Assembly (NCBI RefSeq): GCF_002925905.1
Contig: NZ_PRDB01000002.1
Coordinates: forward strand, 682,001-746,000
Length of the DNA stretch: 64,000 nt
Direction of reading: 5' to 3'
Source of the DNA: Klebsiella michiganensis
Lineage (GTDB): Bacteria > Pseudomonadota > Gammaproteobacteria > Enterobacterales > Enterobacteriaceae
This document shows, in pieces, positions 9,178 to 19,002 of this stretch; positions within the stretch are counted from its first letter, which is position 1; every line of letters begins with the position of its first letter. The notes below the pieces were generated by a model. That model did no database searches and was not told where the DNA came from. It was given only the letters and a program-made list of their open reading frames with translations. Position numbers and translations under genes: made by a program.

Positions 9178-11025
9178 TCACAGCTTATCAAGCAGCTTCT
9201 TCACATCCTTCCCGTCCTGAGTATTTTTATTGCGCTCGGCCCATTCACTAAGCCGCTTTTTCGCCTCATCCTGCAGCTGTTTACGCAGTATCTGGTCAAC
9301 CTGCAGGCTGTAACTCAGCGTCTGCCAGTTACCATAAATACGCAGCGGGATCGCCGTCTGTTTCAGTCGTTCAATCAGCTTGCTCTCTCCCTTCCAGCCA
9401 CCCAGCACCCGCACGTTGAAGAGCATATCACAATCTTCTTTCAGCAGGTTGAGCTCACCCTGACCGGTCAGCGCCATCATGTCAGATTGGCCCTGCATAT
9501 GCGTCAAGGTGACCAGCCCATTATTCAGCGCAAACTCGGTGCTGACAGAATCCAGTCGGGTCGCATTGTCGTAATTTTCCTGCGCCTGAACGTTGGTGCT
9601 GCGCTCGACGGCCTGCTGTACCAGCTGCTGGAAGTTGAGCCCTTCAGTGCGCGTATCAGTGAGCTGCGTTACCGCCTGCCCCTGCCAGCTGCGGCGGAAC
9701 TCGTCGGCATCGATCTTACCGCCGGAGAACTCGCCGGTCAGCGAGAGCTTGCCGGTGAGGTTTATCGAATAATTAAACGCTTTCAGAATCGAGCCGATCT
9801 CGACGTTGTCGAGTTGCGGCTGGAAAGAGGCATGCGGCGTTGCGCCCCGCGCGTCGAGCGAGCCGGGGAGCGAGAGTCGTCCACCGTCCAGGCTCCCCTG
9901 CATCTGGTGAATCGTCAGCAGCCCCTGCTGGTTGCTGATTTCACTTTTCACCTGGGTAAAGTGCATTCCCCGCCACTGCAGCTGGTCAGCCGTCAGGTTC
10001 AGCCGGGCGTTAAACCCGCGCAGGGCGTTGTAATCCTGCTGAATATCGTTATCCGCAATAACCGGGCGCAGCTGCCTGTTCTGGCTTTGCCCTTGCTGGT
10101 TAACGCTATTATCGCCAGAGGCGGAGGCATGAGAAAGCAGGCTATCGAGGTTGAGCGTGCCCGCCTGAAGGTTCAGCGTCCAGTCAGGCTGGTCGCCCAG
10201 CACGACGCTGCCGTTGCCGGCAATGGTGCTGCCGTTAGCCGTTAAGTTCAGCCCATCGAAGCTGAGCTTTTTCGCATCCTCGACCCAGCTGGCCTGCATG
10301 CTGGCCTGGCCGCTAATCCCTTCGGGGGGAAGCTCCGCGCCGCGAAGCTGCCAGTTCAGTTGTGAAATATCCGCCTTCAGAGAATGAGGATAATCACCGC
10401 CCTGCACCTGGGCGGAGAAGGAAAGCGCCAGATCGCGCTGATCGCGGTTCACCCGGCCAGAGAAATCGACCGTGGCGCGATGGCTGCTGTCCTGCTCCAT
10501 CTGCAAACGGATATCGCGCACCGTAACCTGCTCGCCATCTTCATGCTGAAAAAAGAGCACGCTATCGGCAATCTGTAGCTTCTGGACATCATACGACCAG
10601 CCGCGATCCTCCGGCACCTGAGGCAGCGTGTTGTCGTGCGGGACGACCGGAGCCCCCTTGCTACGCACGGCTTCGGTTTTGGAGGTCAGCTGGATCACCG
10701 CGCCCTTCAACATCACCTGCTTGACCTGCAGCTGATGGGAGATCAGCGGCAGCAGCCCGACGTCAAGGCGCATATTATCCGCGCGAATAACGGGTTCTTC
10801 AGCACCCGGCGCGGTCAGGGTCATGCGGCCTGAGAGAATACTGAGCTGCGGCCAGACGTGCCAGCGCAGCGGCCCATTGAGCTCGAGCTGATAGCCGCTA
10901 CGATCCGCCACCTCTTTGACCATATAGGCGCGAAAATCGTTGGGGTTGACCAGCAATACCAGCGCGGTAAGACCGGCGACAACTACCGCCAGTAAGATCA
11001 TCAGCGTGGTCAGAATTCGTCTCAT
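9178..11025 (-). CDS. asmA: AsmA, inner-membrane-anchored AsmA-like protein
   Basis: A 615-residue protein, against about 617 in E. coli. It starts MRRILTTLMILLAVVVAGLTALVLLVNPNDF, a single N-terminal membrane anchor at about residues 5-26. A long periplasmic beta-rich region and an AsmA-type C-terminal domain follow, with a charged tail. AsmA-family proteins are now viewed as bridge-like lipid transport proteins between inner and outer membrane. asmA was first found through suppressors of assembly-defective OmpF. It lies 27 bases downstream of dcd on the same strand and is followed by the 516-bp array. Confidence 0.95.
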   Translation of the reverse strand: MRRILTTLMILLAVVVAGLTALVLLVNPNDFRAYMVKEVADRSGYQLELNGPLRWHVWPQLSILSGRMTLTAPGAEEPVIRADNMRLDVGLLPLISHQLQVKQVMLKGAVIQLTSKTEAVRSKGAPVVPHDNTLPQVPEDRGWSYDVQKLQIADSVLFFQHEDGEQVTVRDIRLQMEQDSSHRATVDFSGRVNRDQRDLALSFSAQVQGGDYPHSLKADISQLNWQLRGAELPPEGISGQASMQASWVEDAKKLSFDGLNLTANGSTIAGNGSVVLGDQPDWTLNLQAGTLNLDSLLSHASASGDNSVNQQGQSQNRQLRPVIADNDIQQDYNALRGFNARLNLTADQLQWRGMHFTQVKSEISNQQGLLTIHQMQGSLDGGRLSLPGSLDARGATPHASFQPQLDNVEIGSILKAFNYSINLTGKLSLTGEFSGGKIDADEFRRSWQGQAVTQLTDTRTEGLNFQQLVQQAVERSTNVQAQENYDNATRLDSVSTEFALNNGLVTLTHMQGQSDMMALTGQGELNLLKEDCDMLFNVRVLGGWKGESKLIERLKQTAIPLRIYGNWQTLSYSLQVDQILRKQLQDEAKKRLSEWAERNKNTQDGKDVKKLLDKL

Positions 11026-11052
11026 GGCATCCTCAGCAAACCGCTAAAATTA

Positions 11053-11634
11053 TCAATCCTTGTCGATTCGACTCGCTACCGCGCCCTGCTGGTCGCGATA
11101 TTTCGCATCTTCGCGGCGATTATAAGGCCGCATCGCCGGCCCGGATAACGGCTCAAAACTTAACGCGCCGATCAGCATCCCCGGACGCAGCGCCAGCGGC
11201 AGCTTACCCGAATTATAGAATTCCAGTACGATGCAGCCGGACCAGCCCGGATCGATACGGTGCGCGGTGACGTGCACCATCAGGCCCAGACGCGCCAGCG
11301 AAGAGCGGCCATCCAGCCAGCCGACGAGATCCGGCGGCAGGGTGACCGATTCAAAGGTCACCGCCAGCGCCAGCTCGCCCGGATGCAGGAAGAACGCTTC
11401 ACCATCCGGCAGAACAATCTCTTCGCTCATCACGCGATCCAGCGCAGCGCTGACTTCCGCTTTAGGCCCGCTCAGGTCAATAAAGCCCGCCGTGTGCCCG
11501 CGGAAAGTCCGAAACTTATTTCCCAGCCGAACATCGACCGTCGCGCCGTTAATGCGCTCAACGGGCGGGCGCGGGTTAATGGCCAGACGCCCCTCATCCA
11601 ACCAGGCTTCTATATCTCGGTCGCACAGACGCAT
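11053..11634 (-). CDS. dcd: Deoxycytidine triphosphate deaminase
   Basis: A 193-residue dCTP deaminase, the family's usual length, converting dCTP to dUTP as the main source of dUMP for thymidylate synthesis. The motif region [20 protein letters not shown] and [20 protein letters not shown] contain the conserved substrate-binding Arg-Ser-Ser-Leu and the catalytic Glu of LEFYN. It sits between udk and asmA in the usual enterobacterial order and is likely co-transcribed with them. Confidence 0.97.
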   Translation of the reverse strand: MRLCDRDIEAWLDEGRLAINPRPPVERINGATVDVRLGNKFRTFRGHTAGFIDLSGPKAEVSAALDRVMSEEIVLPDGEAFFLHPGELALAVTFESVTLPPDLVGWLDGRSSLARLGLMVHVTAHRIDPGWSGCIVLEFYNSGKLPLALRPGMLIGALSFEPLSGPAMRPYNRREDAKYRDQQGAVASRIDKD

Positions 11635-11724
11635 GAACGTTCTCCTTTAAGGCATTGCGCCCCTACGCCTTCCGGGGATAAGGGCAAATTGGCTTCTCTT
11701 TGCACGTTACACAATTCGTTCGTG

Positions 11725-12366
11725 TTATTCAAAGAACTGACTGATTTTGGCCTTCAATATATCGATGGCGATACGGTTCTTACCGCCGCGAGGCACGATA
11801 ATATCGGCATACTGTTTGGAAGGGTCGATAAACTGCAGGAACATCGGGCGCACCGTTTTCTGGTACTGCGCCATTACCGAATCCATCGAACGCCCACGCT
11901 CGTTAACGTCTCGCTTGATGCGCCGCATCAGGCAGATATCCAGCGGGGTGTCGACAAAAATGGAGAAACTGAGTTCGTTGCGCAGGCGGGCGTCGGTCAG
12001 CAGCAGAATCCCTTCGAGAATGATGACTTTCTTCGGTTCAATATGGATGGTTTCCGGCATACGGGTATGCTCAACGTAGCTATACACCGGCAACTCTATC
12101 GGCTGGCCGCTTCTCAGCATCTGCAAATGCTGAAACAGCAGACTATGATCCATGGAACTTGGGTGGTCATAGTTGGTTTTTACACGCTCTTCCATCGACA
12201 GATGACCTTGATCCTTGTAATAGCTGTCTTCCGGAATAACGCCGATATGTTCATCGCCGACCTGTTCACGTAATTCACGATATAGCGTACTGGCGATAAG
12301 GCTTTTGCCCGAAGCCGATGCGCCGGCGATGCCTATAATGACGCACTGATGAGACGTATCAGTCAT
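11725..12366 (-). CDS. udk: Uridine/cytidine kinase
   Basis: A 213-residue kinase that phosphorylates uridine and cytidine with GTP or ATP in pyrimidine salvage. I start it at the ATG at 12366 ([22 protein letters not shown]), which matches the E. coli protein, rather than at the longer frame from 12432. The P-loop GASASGKS is at residues 15-22, and later motifs ([38 protein letters not shown]) are intact. It is followed by dcd and asmA on the same strand with a 90-bp spacer. Confidence 0.97.
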   Translation of the reverse strand: MTDTSHQCVIIGIAGASASGKSLIASTLYRELREQVGDEHIGVIPEDSYYKDQGHLSMEERVKTNYDHPSSMDHSLLFQHLQMLRSGQPIELPVYSYVEHTRMPETIHIEPKKVIILEGILLLTDARLRNELSFSIFVDTPLDICLMRRIKRDVNERGRSMDSVMAQYQKTVRPMFLQFIDPSKQYADIIVPRGGKNRIAIDILKAKISQFFE

Positions 12367-12480
12367 AAATTTTTGCGACCTGATTAACCTGGGAATGTAG
12401 GAAGGGTGGCGGTTGACCGCCAAACGCCGCAATTATAGGGATTTCAGCGCGTCGATACCAGTGCTAAGCGCCTCCCGGGT

Positions 12481-13332
12481 CTATTCCTCCTCCGGCGACC
12501 AGCCTTGCGTATACCAGATATGCAGTAAAGCGTACGAGCGCCAGGGGTGCCAGCGGCTGACATAGCGCGCAATCCGCGCCGGCGTCATGCCGGGAAAACG
12601 CTGTTTAATCAGATAATCATCCGCCAGGAAGATATCCGGCGCCTGCCAGCCGCGCAGCGCGAAATAGTTCGCCGTCCAGCGGCCTATGCCGGGCAGCGTC
12701 TGCAGCTGCTTTATTCCGGCGTCAATATTCTCCGGCGCGGAGAGAGGGAGATCGCCGCGGATAGCCGCCTGCGCCAGGTGGATCAGCGCCTCCGCGCGCC
12801 GCAGGGGCATGCCCAGCGCCTTTAGCGCCAGCGGATCGGCCTGCGCCAGCCGCTGCACGCTCGGGAAGAGATAAAAGCCCGGCGCGTCGGACAACGGTTC
12901 CCCGAAGGCGGCCACCACTTTCCCGGTGAGCTTTGCCGCCATGGCCACGCTCACCAGCTGGCCGAGCACCGCACGTACCGCTTGTTCAAACGCATCCAGC
13001 GAGCCCGGCAGACGAAGCCCCGGCCTTGGCAGCGCAAGCCTTCCCAGCGTCAGGGCGATCTGCTGCGGGTCGCAGGACAAATCAAATAAGCGCGCAACCC
13101 GCGCCAGGCACGCCTCCGCGACCGGCTGTAGCCCGGCGGAAAGCGTCACCCGCATGCCCTGCGCGGCGTCATCCGGCGTCACCGTGATGAGTCCGGCGTG
13201 GCCATTCAGGGCGAAGCTGCGGCAATAGCTGTCGCCGGCAAAAGTTTCAATCCCCTGCACCGTACGCGCGCCAAGAAAATGAAACATCCATTGCCAGTCG
13301 TAGGGGGAATGCCAGGGTAGCAGCGTCATCAT
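12481..13332 (-). CDS. alkA: AlkA, 3-methyladenine DNA glycosylase II
   Basis: A 283-residue HhH-GPD glycosylase that excises alkylated purines and O2-alkylpyrimidines in base excision repair. The helix-hairpin-helix LQTLPGIGRWTANYFALRGW is present, followed by FLADDYLIKQ with the catalytic Asp. The N-terminal AlkA-specific domain (SPYDWQWMFHFLGARTVQGI) is present. In E. coli alkA is in the Ada regulon; I did not identify an Ada box. It is divergent from yegD with only about 130 bases between the starts. Confidence 0.95.
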   Translation of the reverse strand: MMTLLPWHSPYDWQWMFHFLGARTVQGIETFAGDSYCRSFALNGHAGLITVTPDDAAQGMRVTLSAGLQPVAEACLARVARLFDLSCDPQQIALTLGRLALPRPGLRLPGSLDAFEQAVRAVLGQLVSVAMAAKLTGKVVAAFGEPLSDAPGFYLFPSVQRLAQADPLALKALGMPLRRAEALIHLAQAAIRGDLPLSAPENIDAGIKQLQTLPGIGRWTANYFALRGWQAPDIFLADDYLIKQRFPGMTPARIARYVSRWHPWRSYALLHIWYTQGWSPEEE

Positions 13333-13465
13333 TTCTCCTTTTTTAGCGCTTCAATCATAGCGGCTCCGCGCCGCCTGCGCCTTGCTTTTAAATTCCAGTT
13401 GTCGCAGTGCCGTCAATCCGCTAAAGTCGCCCCCCTTCTTCACCGGCATGGGGATTTTGCAGGCT

Positions 13466-14818
13466 ATGTTTATTGGTTTTGACTACGGTACCGCTAACTG
13501 TTCAGTGGCGGTGATGCGCGACAATACGCCGCAGCTGCTGACGCTGGAAAACGGCAGTTCACTATTGCCATCAATGCTTTGCGCGCCGACCCGCGAAGCG
13601 GTCAGCGAGTGGCTCTACCGCCATCACGACGTCCCGCCCAACGGTGATGAAAACCAGGCGCTGCTGCGCCGCGCGATAAGCTTCAACCGCGAGGAAGATA
13701 TCGACGTACTCGGCAACAGCGTGCAGTTTGGTCTCGCTTCGCTGCATCAGTACGTTGAAGATCCGCAAGAAGTCTACTTCGTAAAGTCGCCGAAATCGTT
13801 TCTCGGCGCCAGCGGGCTCAAGCCGCAGCAGGTAGCGCTGTTTGAAGACTTAGTGTGCGCCATGATGCTGCATATCAAACTCCAGGCGCAAACGCAGCTG
13901 CCGGACGCCATCGACCAGGCGGTTATCGGCCGCCCGATTAACTTCCAGGGACCGGGCGGCGATGATGCCAACGCCCAGGCGCAGGGCATTCTCGAACGTG
14001 CGGCAAAGCGCGCGGGCTTTCGCGACGTCGTGTTTCAGTTTGAACCGGTCGCCGCCGGTCTGGATTTCGAAGCGACGCTGAGCGAAGAAAAACGCGTGCT
14101 GGTCGTCGATATCGGCGGCGGTACCACCGACTGTTCGCTGCTGTTGATGGGGCCGCAGTGGCGGGAAAAAGCCGATCGCCAGCAAAGCCTCCTCGGCCAC
14201 AGCGGCTGCCGCGTCGGCGGTAACGACCTGGATATCGCCCTGGCCTTTAAATGCCTGATGCCGCTGCTGGGGATGGGCGGCGATACCGAAAAAGGCATCG
14301 CGCTGCCGATTCTGCCGTGGTGGAATGCGGTGGCCATTAACGACGTGCCGGCGCAGACCGACTTTTACAGCGCCGCCAACGGTCGCCTGCTTAACGATTT
14401 GCTACGCAGCGCCCGAGACAGCGAAAAAGTCGCGCTGCTGCTGAAGGTCTGGCGTCAGCGTCTGAGCTATCGCCTGGTGCGCAGCGCGGAAGAGAGCAAA
14501 ATCGCCCTTTCCGCGCAGCCGAGCGTCACCGCGGGGCTGCCGTTTATTAGCGACGAGCTGGCGACAGCCATCAGCCAGCAGGGTCTGGAAGCTGCGCTGG
14601 ATCAGCCGCTGGCCCGGATCATGGAGCAGGTTCAGCTGGCGCTGGATAACAGTAATGAAAAACCGGACGTGATTTACCTGACCGGCGGCAGCGCTCGATC
14701 GCCGTTGATTAAAAAAGCGCTGGCGGCACACCTGCCGGGTATTCCGGTTGCCGGAGGCGATGATTTTGGCTCGGTTACCGCCGGGCTGGCCCGCTGGGCG
14801 CAGGTGATGTTTCGCTAA
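13466..14818 (+). CDS. yegD: YegD, Hsp70-like ATPase without a substrate domain
   Basis: 450 residues from the ATG at 13466 (MFIGFDYGTANCSVAVMRD), equal to E. coli YegD. The longer frame from 13382 adds a non-conserved leader. Phosphate-binding loops of the actin/Hsp70 fold are clear: FIGFDYGTANCS at the start, DIGGGTTDCSLLL near residue 215, and YLTGGSARSPLIKKAL near the C-terminus. The Hsp70 peptide-binding and lid domains are absent. Its precise chaperone or other function is not established. Confidence 0.93.
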   Translation: MFIGFDYGTANCSVAVMRDNTPQLLTLENGSSLLPSMLCAPTREAVSEWLYRHHDVPPNGDENQALLRRAISFNREEDIDVLGNSVQFGLASLHQYVEDPQEVYFVKSPKSFLGASGLKPQQVALFEDLVCAMMLHIKLQAQTQLPDAIDQAVIGRPINFQGPGGDDANAQAQGILERAAKRAGFRDVVFQFEPVAAGLDFEATLSEEKRVLVVDIGGGTTDCSLLLMGPQWREKADRQQSLLGHSGCRVGGNDLDIALAFKCLMPLLGMGGDTEKGIALPILPWWNAVAINDVPAQTDFYSAANGRLLNDLLRSARDSEKVALLLKVWRQRLSYRLVRSAEESKIALSAQPSVTAGLPFISDELATAISQQGLEAALDQPLARIMEQVQLALDNSNEKPDVIYLTGGSARSPLIKKALAAHLPGIPVAGGDDFGSVTAGLARWAQVMFR

Positions 14819-14860
14819 ACATCCGCTGCGTTCCCGCACCACAGAACGCAGTGAATTTGT

Positions 14861-14890
14861 AGCCCGGCTCAGCGCAGCGCGAGCCGGGCT
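14861..14890. repeat. REP-like hairpin between convergent genes
   Basis: AGCCCGGCTC (14861-14870) and GAGCCGGGCT (14881-14890) are perfect 10-bp arms around AGCGCAGCGC. A related element is at 47009-47100. It lies between the ends of yegD and the citrate synthase paralogue and may act as a bidirectional 3' stabiliser or terminator. Confidence 0.6.
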
Positions 14891-14915
14891 AAATCTTCCC
14901 GATTGCCCCCTGCTG

Positions 14916-16199
14916 TCACCCTTCACGCCGCGAAACGTAATCCCGCCGCTTTTCGCCGGTATAAATCTGCCGGGGGCGATAAATATTCAGCGGCGCTTCG
15001 TGCATTTCGTTCCAGTGCGCCACCCAGCCAAGCGTTCTGCCTACGGCGGTAATTGCCACAAACATCGATGAAGGCAGCCCCATCGCTTTAAGGATCACCG
15101 CGGTGTAGAAATCCACGCTCGGCGACAGGCCATTTTCAACAAAGTAGGGGTCGGTCAGCGCCACCTCTTCAAGAGCCATCGCCACCTGTAGCGGCATATC
15201 GGACATCCCCAGTTCCTTCAGCACCCGGTGACAGGTTTCGCGCAAAATAGCGGCGCGCGGATCAAGATGACGGTAGCGAGAGTTACCGAATCCCAGACGA
15301 CGAAACGCCTGCGGATCGCGTTTCGCTTTGCTCAGGAACGCCGGAATTTGGTCGACGGTGTTGATCTCCTCCAGCATCCGCATACTGGCTTCATTCGCCC
15401 CGCCGTGGGCCGGTCCCCATAAAGAAGCGAGTCCGGCGGCAATGCAGGCAAAAAGATTCGCCCCGGAGGAGCCCGCCGCCCGGACGGTGGTCGTCGATGC
15501 GCACTGGCCGTGGTCGGCGTGGAGCACCAGGATCTGGTTCATCGCCTGCTCAATCACCGGATTCAGCTGATACGGCTCCGCGGGGATAGCAAACAGCATA
15601 TGCAGGAAATTCCCCGCGTAGGAAAGATCGTTGCGCGGATACTGCGCCGGTTGCTCAATAGAAAACTTATAGCTCATCGCCGCCAGCGTCGGCATTTTCG
15701 ACAGCAGGCGGGTGGCGGCCAGCGCGCGGTGCTCGGGATTTTCAACGTCCAGCACATCGTGATAGAACGCCGCCAGCGTGCCCACCAGAGCGCACATTAA
15801 GGCCATCGGATGCGAGTCGCGCCGAAAGCTGCTGCACATGCGGCCAATCTGCTCGTGTACCAGGCTATGGCGGGTAATCGTGTTTTTGAACGCCTGATAG
15901 CTGGCTTCGTCAGGCGCATCGCCCCGCAGCAGAATCCAGGCTACCTCAAGGAAGTCGCACTGGCGAGCCAGCTGATCGACCGGATAGCCGCGGTGCAGCA
16001 AAACGCTGTTTTCGGTATCAATCCAGGAGATGGCCGACGTACAGCCTGCGGTGTTAGCAAAACCGGGGTCGAAACTGCATATACCTGCGGACGCCAGCGG
16101 ACGAATATCCATGCCGGGATAGCCCTGCGTCCCTGAGACCGTACTCAACGGAATGGACTGTTGTTCATCCAAAGACAGCGTTAGCGATTTCGTCGTCAT
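14916..16199 (-). CDS. Citrate synthase paralogue with His305 replaced by Asn
   Basis: 427 residues, the length of E. coli GltA and aligned to it end to end, but clearly diverged. Substrate residues are kept: HADH near 227-230, WGPAHGGANEA with the catalytic His at 265 (His264 in mature GltA numbering), DPRA, SVDFYTAVILKAMG with the catalytic Asp, GRTLGWVAHW and RPRQIYTG. The second catalytic His, in GltA's FGHRVYK, is lost: the protein reads LGFGNSRYRHLDPRA, with an AAC codon (Asn306, mature 305) at 15282-15284. It may be a low-activity or repurposed enzyme, or a regulatory subunit. It is divergent from a two-component system. The housekeeping gltA is not here (it lies next to sdh in enterobacteria). 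Confidence 0.85.
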   Translation of the reverse strand: MTTKSLTLSLDEQQSIPLSTVSGTQGYPGMDIRPLASAGICSFDPGFANTAGCTSAISWIDTENSVLLHRGYPVDQLARQCDFLEVAWILLRGDAPDEASYQAFKNTITRHSLVHEQIGRMCSSFRRDSHPMALMCALVGTLAAFYHDVLDVENPEHRALAATRLLSKMPTLAAMSYKFSIEQPAQYPRNDLSYAGNFLHMLFAIPAEPYQLNPVIEQAMNQILVLHADHGQCASTTTVRAAGSSGANLFACIAAGLASLWGPAHGGANEASMRMLEEINTVDQIPAFLSKAKRDPQAFRRLGFGNSRYRHLDPRAAILRETCHRVLKELGMSDMPLQVAMALEEVALTDPYFVENGLSPSVDFYTAVILKAMGLPSSMFVAITAVGRTLGWVAHWNEMHEAPLNIYRPRQIYTGEKRRDYVSRREG

Positions 16200-17031
16200 C
16201 CTGTCAGGTCTCCTTGCACAACGAGTGAATGATTTACCTGGTCATTTTTCCAGGCGGAATAACCAACATAACCACAGTCGTCCGCGGATTCTTTGATGTA
16301 AATAACCAAAACATTGATAAAGGACCGCTATTACGGGTGGGGAAGAAACAGAAAATCGCCCTTTCAACCGCATAAAATACGCTTACCCCGAAATTACCCT
16401 CATCTAAATTCTACTATCACGCCTTAGAATACTGATTTTATTTCATCACAGGTCAATATATAACCATTTTATTTTTTTGCCCGCATAAATCCGCTACTCG
16501 CACGCGGTGCCATGGACTGCCGGTGTCAGTTTTTTATCACACGCTCGTCGGCGGTCTTTTATGAGGGTCTGTGCGACCGGTCATCCCATCAGCCGCGGTG
16601 GATTCATCGCCAAATGCGCCTCACTCGCCGCAGATATTGTCCGTTATCGTTATTTCAGCGTAAATTAAACTTGAATATAACCCGCTGCTTTTATATGCGC
16701 TGATTAAATAATCTAATGCCAATTTTATATAGCTATCGCGTCAATTTATGGCATAACATCATAAACCCGTATGCTGTGCCTGAACTTTCAGGTTGCTTAT
16801 TATGCACCTCCCCCCTACGTTAACGTTGATTGAGAATCTTCTTACGGCAGGTCTGGCCAGTTACCCGGCGTGCAGATAACGCTGGAATAATATCTTCGGC
16901 ACCAGCAGAATGCTGCGTTGCCCGGCCCTGGACGTTTATTTCCCGAATGCGGAGGGGTACCTGTGCCTGCGGCAGCGTTCCTCTGCGTTTATACCGTCTG
17001 ATTGATTAATCCATGCCACAAGGGGGCGTGA
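16200..17031. other. 832-bp intergenic region with no supported gene
   Basis: Divergent spacer between the citrate synthase paralogue and the sensor kinase gene, so it should hold both promoters. It is AT-rich from about 16240 to 16480 and 16640 to 16800. Only short frames occur (for example a 25-codon frame from about 16802), and none has a convincing family or ribosome site. I could not assign operators. Confidence 0.6.
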
Positions 17032-19002
17032 TTGAATCGTTTGTGCGCTTTTTATGATCTTATTCGCAGGAGCCGCAGCGCGCATTTCTGGGCATGGTGC
17101 GGCGTCATTATCGCTCTGCAGATAGGGGCGCCAGCCCGCGCGGAGGTCCGCCAGCTGGGTATTGATATTCCGGTCTACTGGTACGCCGACGCCAGCGACA
17201 CGCTGACCCTCAACGCCTTTCTTTCGCTCCCTGAAGAGGCGCTAAAAACGGCGCCGCTTATCCCGTCGTTCGGCTACTCGACAAAGGCCTACTGGCTACG
17301 TACTTCGCTCCCGGCGGCCTTATTTGCTGGCGAACAGCGCTGGCTGCAGCTCGGTCCGTCGTTTGTCGATCGTTTGACCGTGTTTTATCGCCCCTACGGC
17401 AGCGACAGTCCATGGCGACAGAAAGAGTTTGGCGACCATGCGTCTGCCCGGGATAACGATCTCGACTACCGCGAAAGCGTACTGATTTTGCCGCCCCCGC
17501 CGACGGCGGCTGGCTACGAGATGGTATTCCGTCTCCAGAGCAGCAGCACCCTGATTCTGCTGGCGACGCTCTCCTCGCCGCAGGAGTTCGTGCGTTCGGC
17601 CACGCTCGATACCGCTTTCTGGAGCTTCTATTTTGGCCTGGCGGTAATTGCCAGCGGCATCGCCCTGTGGCTTGCCATCGCGCTGCGTCGGCGCCTGCTG
17701 TGGGGGATCTGCCTGTTCTCGCTAAACTATCCGCTCGTCGCGGCCCTGCATGGCTACCCGGAGTGGTTATTTGGCAGCGCCCTGCTGCCGGTTCAGGATT
17801 ATATGATCAGCTGCCTGTCGCTGGTGAGCTACGCCACCGCGCTGTGGCTGCATAGCGAAGTTTTCGATCTCAAGAAAAATATGCCGCGGCTGCATCAACT
17901 GCTGCTGGCGGCGATCGGTTTAAACATCGTTCTGCAAATCAGTATTCCGCTGGGCTTTTACGGCCTGGCGATGCAGATAGAGGCCGGGATATTTTTTATC
18001 GCCGCCCCTATTCTGTTGATCACGTCATGGATGCTGTGGCGGCGCAAAGCGATTGATATCAATACGCTGCTGCTGGGGCTGCTGCCGCCGATATACGTCG
18101 TCTCCGCCGGGCTGGCGCTGCTCTCTATCCACGGCGTCATTCCGTTTCATAATGGGGTCTATTCCACCTGGCAGTACGCGCTGATTATTCATATCGTCAC
18201 CGTCCTGATCATCGCCGTACTGCGGGTGCGGGCGGAAAACCGGACTCTGGTGCGCAAGCAGCAGCTGGCGCGAGAGCTACAGATTGAACGCGAGGCCAGC
18301 TTCCACCAGCGCCAGTTTATGGGAATGGTGGCGCATGAGTTCAGAACGCCGCTGGCGATCCTCCAGGCCGCGCTGGAAAACCTGCGCCTGTGCCCCGCAA
18401 CGGTGACGCAGAGCTCGCGCCTCGACCGCATGCAGCGGGCGACAACCCGTCTGGTACAGCTTACCGATAATTGCCTGGCCGACGCCCGGCTCTCTTCGAG
18501 GGACCTGCACGCCGACAGGCAGGATGCAGCGCTGCTGCCGGTGATCTATATGGCCGCGACGGTCGTGGATCTTTCGCTTAACCATTATCTGGATGTCACC
18601 CTTGAGGGGCAAACTGTGGGTCCGGACTCCCCTTCACCGGTGCTGTTTATTGATAGCGGGCTACTGTGTATCGCCATCGCCAACCTGCTCGACAACTCGG
18701 TGAAATATGCCGCCTCCGGGGAGATAAGCATCGAGATTTATCCGCAGGAAAAACACGTGGAATTACGCATTGGCGATCGCGGTCCCGGCATCCCGCCTGA
18801 ACAGGTCGAGCATATTTTCGAGCGCTATCGGCGCGGCGAAACGGATACCGCAACGCCGGCCGGGACCGGGCTTGGCCTGTATGTCGCCCGACAAATCATC
18901 CAGGCTCACGGCGGGGACCTGTGGCTGGCAGAGAACACGTCGGCCGGATGCAAATTTGCGCTCACGCTCCCGGCTAACGGACAGCAGAAGGACAAATCAT
19001 GA
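17032..19002 (+). CDS. 7TMR-DISM type sensor histidine kinase
   Basis: 656 residues from a TTG at 17032, chosen because AAGGGGG lies a few bases upstream. A membrane anchor or signal lies at about 15-37, then an extracytoplasmic 7TMR-DISMED2-like domain (about 45-185, IPVYWYADASDTLTLNAF...), then seven transmembrane helices (about 193-400). A HisKA domain follows with phospho-acceptor His435 in FMGMVAHEFRTPLAIL. An HATPase follows with an N box (NLLDNSVKYA) and G boxes (GDRGPGIPPE, GTGLGLYVARQI). DISM domains are thought to sense small carbohydrate-like or other ligands; the ligand here is unknown. The stop overlaps the start of the response regulator. Confidence 0.85.
   Translation: MNRLCAFYDLIRRSRSAHFWAWCGVIIALQIGAPARAEVRQLGIDIPVYWYADASDTLTLNAFLSLPEEALKTAPLIPSFGYSTKAYWLRTSLPAALFAGEQRWLQLGPSFVDRLTVFYRPYGSDSPWRQKEFGDHASARDNDLDYRESVLILPPPPTAAGYEMVFRLQSSSTLILLATLSSPQEFVRSATLDTAFWSFYFGLAVIASGIALWLAIALRRRLLWGICLFSLNYPLVAALHGYPEWLFGSALLPVQDYMISCLSLVSYATALWLHSEVFDLKKNMPRLHQLLLAAIGLNIVLQISIPLGFYGLAMQIEAGIFFIAAPILLITSWMLWRRKAIDINTLLLGLLPPIYVVSAGLALLSIHGVIPFHNGVYSTWQYALIIHIVTVLIIAVLRVRAENRTLVRKQQLARELQIEREASFHQRQFMGMVAHEFRTPLAILQAALENLRLCPATVTQSSRLDRMQRATTRLVQLTDNCLADARLSSRDLHADRQDAALLPVIYMAATVVDLSLNHYLDVTLEGQTVGPDSPSPVLFIDSGLLCIAIANLLDNSVKYAASGEISIEIYPQEKHVELRIGDRGPGIPPEQVEHIFERYRRGETDTATPAGTGLGLYVARQIIQAHGGDLWLAENTSAGCKFALTLPANGQQKDKS

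Noticed and set aside
9118-10245. A 375-codon plus-strand frame over asmA
   Set aside because: Antisense shadow of asmA; composition is unnatural and no ribosome site or family was seen.
14916-16199. This gene as the housekeeping gltA
   Set aside because: The catalytic His305 is replaced, sequence is well diverged from enterobacterial GltA, and the sdh genes that adjoin gltA are absent.
16512-16703. A 63-codon plus-strand frame in the 16.2-17.0 kb gap
   Set aside because: No ribosome site, no hydrophobic or domain pattern, and no recognised relative.
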